The translations under genes were made by a program, and so were the position numbers. From an uncultured Pelagibacteraceae bacterium (GTDB lineage Bacteria; Pseudomonadota; Alphaproteobacteria; Pelagibacterales; Pelagibacteraceae), in NCBI GenBank assembly GCA_902596185.1, contig CACJSX010000001.1, positions 1 through 64,000 on the forward strand: 64,000 nt of DNA, read 5' to 3'. The notes under the pieces are model-generated. The model worked only from the letters and a program-made list of their open reading frames with translations. It ran no database searches and was not told where the DNA came from. The stretch's first letter is position 1, and every line of letters begins with the position of its first letter. This document shows positions 59,464 to 64,000 of this stretch, in pieces.

Positions 59464-60570
59464 TTATTGCAATTTTGAAATTATCGCATCACCCATTGCT
59501 GACGTGGAAGTCTCTTTCATACCCTCTGACATTATATCTTTAGTTCTTAACCCATCATTTAAAACATCTTGAACTGCTTTTTCTAAAATATCTGCTTCTT
59601 TATCAAGATCTAAAGAATATCTTAGTGCCATAGCAAAGCTCAAAATAGAAGCAATTGGATTTGCTATCCCTTTACCAGCTATATCTGGAGCTGACCCGTG
59701 TATAGGCTCATACATCGCTCTCATCTCACCATCTTTATTTTTTGCGCCTAAAGATGCTGATGGTAAAAGACCTAAAGATCCCGTTAACATTGAAGCTTGG
59801 TCTGACAGCATATCTCCAAACAAATTATCTGTTACAATTACATCAAATTGTTTTGGGTTTCTTAAAAGCTGCATAGCACAATTGTCTGCTAACATATGAC
59901 TTAATTCTACATCTTTGTATTCTTTTTCATGAAGTTCTTGGACTTCTTCTTTCCACAATTGTCCTGCTTCCATCACATTTGATTTTTCACATGAAGTAAC
60001 CTTGTTTGATCTTTTTCTAGCTAAATCAAAAGCGATCCTAGCTACTCTAGTAATTTCACTAGTCGTGTAAGTGTGTGTATTAATTCCTTTTCTTTCTCCA
60101 TTTTCAATTGGCTTAATTCCTCTAGGTTCACCAAAATATATACCACCCGTTAACTCTCTTACTATCATTATATCTAGTCCTGAAACTATTTCTGGCTTTA
60201 GGGTTGAAGCATCGACTAATTGTTTAAAACAAATTGCAGGCCTTAAGTTAGCAAAAAGCTTTAATTCTTTTCTAAGTTTCAATAATGCTCTTTCTGGTTT
60301 TTTGGAAAATTCTAGGTTATCCCATGTAGGACCACCAACTGCTCCAAGCATAATTACTTCACTTTCTAGTGCTTTGTAAAAAACCTCATCAGTGATTGGG
60401 GTACCGTGTTTATCATAAGAACAACCACCAACTAGCTCCTGATCAATTTCAAAATCTAAAGATTTTTTATCATTAAACCAGTTAATAATTTTTTTTACCT
60501 CAGCTATTACCTCTGGACCAATACCATCACCAGGCAGTAAAAGTATTTTTCTTTTTTTTACTTTAATCAT
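59464..60570 (-). CDS. leuB: 3-isopropylmalate dehydrogenase
   Basis: [73 protein letters not shown]. Confidence 0.99.
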   Translation of the reverse strand: MIKVKKRKILLLPGDGIGPEVIAEVKKIINWFNDKKSLDFEIDQELVGGCSYDKHGTPITDEVFYKALESEVIMLGAVGGPTWDNLEFSKKPERALLKLRKELKLFANLRPAICFKQLVDASTLKPEIVSGLDIMIVRELTGGIYFGEPRGIKPIENGERKGINTHTYTTSEITRVARIAFDLARKRSNKVTSCEKSNVMEAGQLWKEEVQELHEKEYKDVELSHMLADNCAMQLLRNPKQFDVIVTDNLFGDMLSDQASMLTGSLGLLPSASLGAKNKDGEMRAMYEPIHGSAPDIAGKGIANPIASILSFAMALRYSLDLDKEADILEKAVQDVLNDGLRTKDIMSEGMKETSTSAMGDAIISKLQ

Positions 60571-61168
60571 TAAATACCCAAGGCTTTTCGTTTTTTAAAT
60601 TTGTTTCAAACTTCTCTATTTTTTCTGATTTTTTTAGTGATAAAGCGATATCATCAAGCCCTTCTAACAAACATTTTTTCTTAAATGGATCAACTTCAAA
60701 TTTTAGCTCATTATTTCCATAAACTATTTTTTCCTCTTGCAAATCAATAGAAATTTCTTCTTGTCTATTTGCGTATTCAGATAGCTCTTTGATTTTTTCT
60801 TCTTCAAGGATTATAGGCAAAATTCCATTTTTAAAACAATTACTAAAAAAAATATCTGCATAACTTGAACTAATTACACAAGTAATTCCAAAATCTAATA
60901 AAGCCCAAGGAGCATGTTCTCTTGATGAACCACATCCAAAGTTTTTTCCAGCAATTAAAATTTTAGATTGATTAAATGGATCTTTGTTTAACACAAAATC
61001 ATTTATTTCTTTGCCTTGATCATCATATCTCATTTCAAAAAACAAATTTTTTCCAAGACCGGTTCTTTTGATAGTTTTTAAAAACTGTTTTGGAATTATC
61101 ATATCTGTATCAATATTTACAATTGGTAAATAAGCTGGGATACTTTTTAATTTATTAAATTTTTGCAT
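60563..61168 (-). CDS. leuD: 3-isopropylmalate dehydratase small subunit
   Basis: [43 protein letters not shown]. Confidence 0.98.
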   Translation of the reverse strand: MQKFNKLKSIPAYLPIVNIDTDMIIPKQFLKTIKRTGLGKNLFFEMRYDDQGKEINDFVLNKDPFNQSKILIAGKNFGCGSSREHAPWALLDFGITCVISSSYADIFFSNCFKNGILPIILEEEKIKELSEYANRQEEISIDLQEEKIVYGNNELKFEVDPFKKKCLLEGLDDIALSLKKSEKIEKFETNLKNEKPWVFND

Positions 61169-62572
61169 TTAATTTTGATACTTTCTTACATCATCTAAAT
61201 TACCTGAAATTGCTGCTGCTGCGGCCATTCCTGGACTAACCAGATGGGTTCTACCACCTCTACCTTGTCTTCCCTCAAAATTTCTATTTGATGTAGAGGC
61301 GCATCTTTCTTCTGGCTTTAATTTATCGGCATTCATCGCTAAACACATAGAGCAACCTGGTTCTCTCCATTCAAACCCTGAGCTAACAAAAATTTTATCT
61401 AGTCCTTCTTGCTCTGCTTGTTCTTTAACTAAGCCTGAGCCTGGAACTACTATTGCATTAACATGCGATGATACTTTTTTATCTTTTACGATTTTTGCTG
61501 CTTCTCTCAAATCCTCTATTCTGCCATTAGTACAACTACCAATAAATACTTTATCTATTTTTATATCTGTAGCTGCCATGTCAGGTTTTAAACCCATATA
61601 CTTTAAAGCTCTTTCAATTGAATTTTTTTTATCTTCATCAGTCTCATTATTTGGATTTGGAACTTTTCCATCAATTGTTATTACATCTTGTGGTGATGTA
61701 CCCCATGTAATCATTGGTAAAATATCGTTTGCGTTAAGGCTAATTTCTTTATCAAAACTAGCATCAGAGTCTGTTTTTAAAGTTTCCCAATAGTTCAAAG
61801 CTTTATCCCAATTTTCACTTTTTGGTGACATTGGTTTTCCTTTTAAATATTCAAAAATTTTTTCATCTGGTGCAATTAATCCTGCTCTTGCACCACCTTC
61901 AATTGTCATATTGCAAATAGTCATTCTTTGCTCAACACTTAAAGATCTTATTAAATCTCCAGCATATTCCACAACAGATCCTGTTCCACCTGCTGTACCT
62001 ATTTTTCCAATTATTTGAAGTATTACATCTTTAGAAGTAACTCCTAAAGGAAGTTCACCATTAACATTAATTCTAAAATTTTTAGCTTTCTTCTGAACTA
62101 GTGTTTGGGTTGCTAAAACATGTTCAACTTCTGAAGTTCCTATTCCAAATGCTAAAGCACCAAATGCTCCATGCGTTGCGGTATGACTGTCTCCACAAAC
62201 AATAACTGTACCTGGTTGAGTAAAACCTTGTTCAGGTCCTATAATATGAACGATACCTTGCCTCTTATCATCCATACCAAATAACTTAACACCGAATTCT
62301 TTACAATTTGCCTCTAAAGTATCTACTTGAATTTTTGACTCTTCATCTGAAATACCTTTTGATCTGTCAGTTGTTGGAACATTATGATCTGCAACTGCTA
62401 AAGTTAAATTTGGGTGTCTAACTTTTCTATTAGAATTTCTTAATCCTTCAAAAGCTTGGGGGCTTGTCACCTCATGAATTAAATGTCTATCTACAAAAAG
62501 TAAAGATGTGCCATCATCTTGTTGATCAACTAGATGATCGTTCCAAATTTTATCGTATAATGTTGTAGACAT
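61169..62572 (-). CDS. leuC: 3-isopropylmalate dehydratase large subunit
   Basis: [82 protein letters not shown]. Confidence 0.99.
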   Translation of the reverse strand: MSTTLYDKIWNDHLVDQQDDGTSLLFVDRHLIHEVTSPQAFEGLRNSNRKVRHPNLTLAVADHNVPTTDRSKGISDEESKIQVDTLEANCKEFGVKLFGMDDKRQGIVHIIGPEQGFTQPGTVIVCGDSHTATHGAFGALAFGIGTSEVEHVLATQTLVQKKAKNFRINVNGELPLGVTSKDVILQIIGKIGTAGGTGSVVEYAGDLIRSLSVEQRMTICNMTIEGGARAGLIAPDEKIFEYLKGKPMSPKSENWDKALNYWETLKTDSDASFDKEISLNANDILPMITWGTSPQDVITIDGKVPNPNNETDEDKKNSIERALKYMGLKPDMAATDIKIDKVFIGSCTNGRIEDLREAAKIVKDKKVSSHVNAIVVPGSGLVKEQAEQEGLDKIFVSSGFEWREPGCSMCLAMNADKLKPEERCASTSNRNFEGRQGRGGRTHLVSPGMAAAAAISGNLDDVRKYQN

Positions 62573-62583
62573 TGAAAAAAAAA

Positions 62584-63126
62584 TTATTTTTTTTCTGTAG
62601 AGCTTTCTGATTTTTGTTCTTCTTTAGGAGCCTCTGCTGCTGGGGCCGCCTCTTCTTTAGGTGCTGCTTCTGCTTTAGGAGCCTCTTCTTTGGTTGCTTC
62701 AACTGCAGGAGCTACATTTTCCTCTGTAACTGTCTCTGGTTTTGCCTCGATATCAATACCAATTTTTTTTCTAATTTTTTCTGCAATCCTAGCTGATTTA
62801 CCAGTTCTGTCTCTTAGATAATAAAGTTTTGCTCTTCTTACTTTACCTGATCTAATAACCTTAATTGAATCAATTAAGGTTCCAAATAAAGGAAAAGTTC
62901 TCTCAACACCCTCTCCAAATGAAATTTTTCTAACCGTAAAAGATGAGTTTAAGTCTCTGCTTTTTTTAGCAATACATACTCCCTCAAAATATTGAATTCT
63001 TTCTTTTTTACCCTCAGTAATTCTCACACCAACCTTAACTACATCTCCAGGATAAAATTCTGGAATTTTTTTCTCTGAAAGAATTTTGTTAACGTTATGC
63101 TGGTTTATTTCTTCAATTGTTTTCAT
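62584..63126 (-). CDS. rplS: 50S ribosomal protein L19 with long A/P/K/E-rich C-terminal extension
   Basis: [72 protein letters not shown]; tail [57 protein letters not shown] 63126 chosen, TTG 63141 also possible. Confidence 0.95.
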   Translation of the reverse strand: MKTIEEINQHNVNKILSEKKIPEFYPGDVVKVGVRITEGKKERIQYFEGVCIAKKSRDLNSSFTVRKISFGEGVERTFPLFGTLIDSIKVIRSGKVRRAKLYYLRDRTGKSARIAEKIRKKIGIDIEAKPETVTEENVAPAVEATKEEAPKAEAAPKEEAAPAAEAPKEEQKSESSTEKK

Positions 63127-63142
63127 GTTAATATTTATCAAG

Positions 63143-63829
63143 TTAATTCTTCTTATATTTTTCCCATAAATCTGGTCTTCGGTCGCGTGTTATAGCCTCA
63201 GATTGAGATAAACGCCAGTGTTTAATTTTATTATGATCACCTGATAATAGTACGTCTGGCACAGCTTTTTCCTCCCAAATTTGAGGTTTTGTATACTGAG
63301 GGTACTCTAGAAGACCATTTTCAAAGGTTTCATCTAATTTAGAGTTTTCATTTCCTAATACACCTGGCAGCAATCTTAAAATACTATCTATTACTACATA
63401 TGCTGCTGACTCCCCGCCTGACAAAACATAATCTCCAATACTAATTTCCTCAATATTTCTTGTTGAAAGTATTCTTTCATCCACACCTTCAAAATGACCA
63501 CAAATTAAAGACAGAGATTTTTCATTAGCTAGCTCTTTTGCTAAATTTTGATCAAATTTTTTTCCTTTTGGTGATAAGTATAAAATTCTTTCACTCTCAT
63601 TTTTGTTTTCATCTAAAGACTTTGCAAGAACATCTGCTTTTAACAACATCCCTGATCCACCCCCATAAGGTGTATCATCTACTGTTTTATGTTTGTCGTC
63701 AGCTGCATCTCTTATGTTTACAACTTTAAGTTTCCATAAATTATTTGATAAAGCTTTTCCATAAAGTCCTTTAGATAAAGGACCAGGGAAAATCTCTGGA
63801 TAAAGTGTAAACACTTGAGCTTGCCACAT
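63143..63829 (-). CDS. trmD: tRNA (guanine-N1)-methyltransferase
   Basis: [84 protein letters not shown]. Confidence 0.98.
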   Translation of the reverse strand: MWQAQVFTLYPEIFPGPLSKGLYGKALSNNLWKLKVVNIRDAADDKHKTVDDTPYGGGSGMLLKADVLAKSLDENKNESERILYLSPKGKKFDQNLAKELANEKSLSLICGHFEGVDERILSTRNIEEISIGDYVLSGGESAAYVVIDSILRLLPGVLGNENSKLDETFENGLLEYPQYTKPQIWEEKAVPDVLLSGDHNKIKHWRLSQSEAITRDRRPDLWEKYKKN

Positions 63830-63843
63830 AAATAAGCTTTAAA

Positions 63844-64000
63844 TTATTTTTTTTCCCCTGCTGGAGCTTCTGCTTTTGGAGCTTCTGCTGCTGGAGCTTC
63901 TGCTTTTGGAGCTTCTGCTTTTGGAGCTTCTGCTTTTAGAGCTTCTGCTTTTGGAGCTTCTTCTTTAGGAGCTGCTTCTGCTTTTGGAGCTTCTTCTTTA
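63844..64000 (-). CDS. rpsP: C-terminal A/P/K/E repeat tail of a CDS truncated by the window end; probably 30S ribosomal protein S16
   Basis: Minus-strand translation [51 protein letters not shown] then TAA; upstream of trmD where rpsP(-rimM) is expected. The S16 core itself is not visible. Confidence 0.5.
   Translation of the reverse strand, partial: KEEAPKAEAAPKEEAPKAEALKAEAPKAEAPKAEAPAAEAPKAEAPAGEKK
63855..64000 (-). repeat. 15-bp tandem repeat (GCTCCAAAAGCAGAA = APKAE), imperfect, several copies
   Basis: Plus strand repeats of GGAGCTTCTGCTTTT visible from about 63863 to the window end. Confidence 0.85.

Overview
AT-rich, very gene-dense 64 kb window with the gene content and order of a streamlined marine alphaproteobacterium. 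The best match is SAR11 / Pelagibacterales, judged from recalled gene families and synteny; no search was run. Almost all of it is core metabolism and housekeeping: chvI-chvG-ahcY-tsaE-amgK-murU, polA, bioY, regA, a three-gene polyamine module, pyrD, class I lysK, trkH-ampG-NlpC/P60, hisC-tyrA, metX-metW-gloB, rplU-rpmA-obgE-proBA-nadD-rsfS-ctpA-rppH, atpHAGDC, priA, the TCA block mdh-sucCDAB-lpdA, mmsA, sdhCDAB, asd, a DMSP-demethylation cluster (dmdC-dmdB-alpha/beta hydrolase-dmdA), leuCDB, and trmD-rplS. I found no tRNA, rRNA, CRISPR array, transposon or phage. The most interesting signals are: (1) a SAM-II riboswitch in front of metX whose 3' pseudoknot strand is also complementary to the metX start codon; (2) SdhC/SdhD subunits that appear to lack both canonical heme-b axial histidines; (3) a DmdA/B/C cluster with an embedded alpha/beta hydrolase and no DmdD; (4) a decarboxylase / deoxyhypusine-synthase-like / agmatinase module with changed substrate residues but a retained catalytic Lys; (5) near-identical Ala/Pro/Lys/Glu repeat tails on L19 and on the truncated (probably S16) CDS at the window end; (6) all five convergent gene pairs overlapping at their stop codons. 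No wholly new multi-gene system is obvious. Items 2-4 are the best candidates for undescribed biochemistry.
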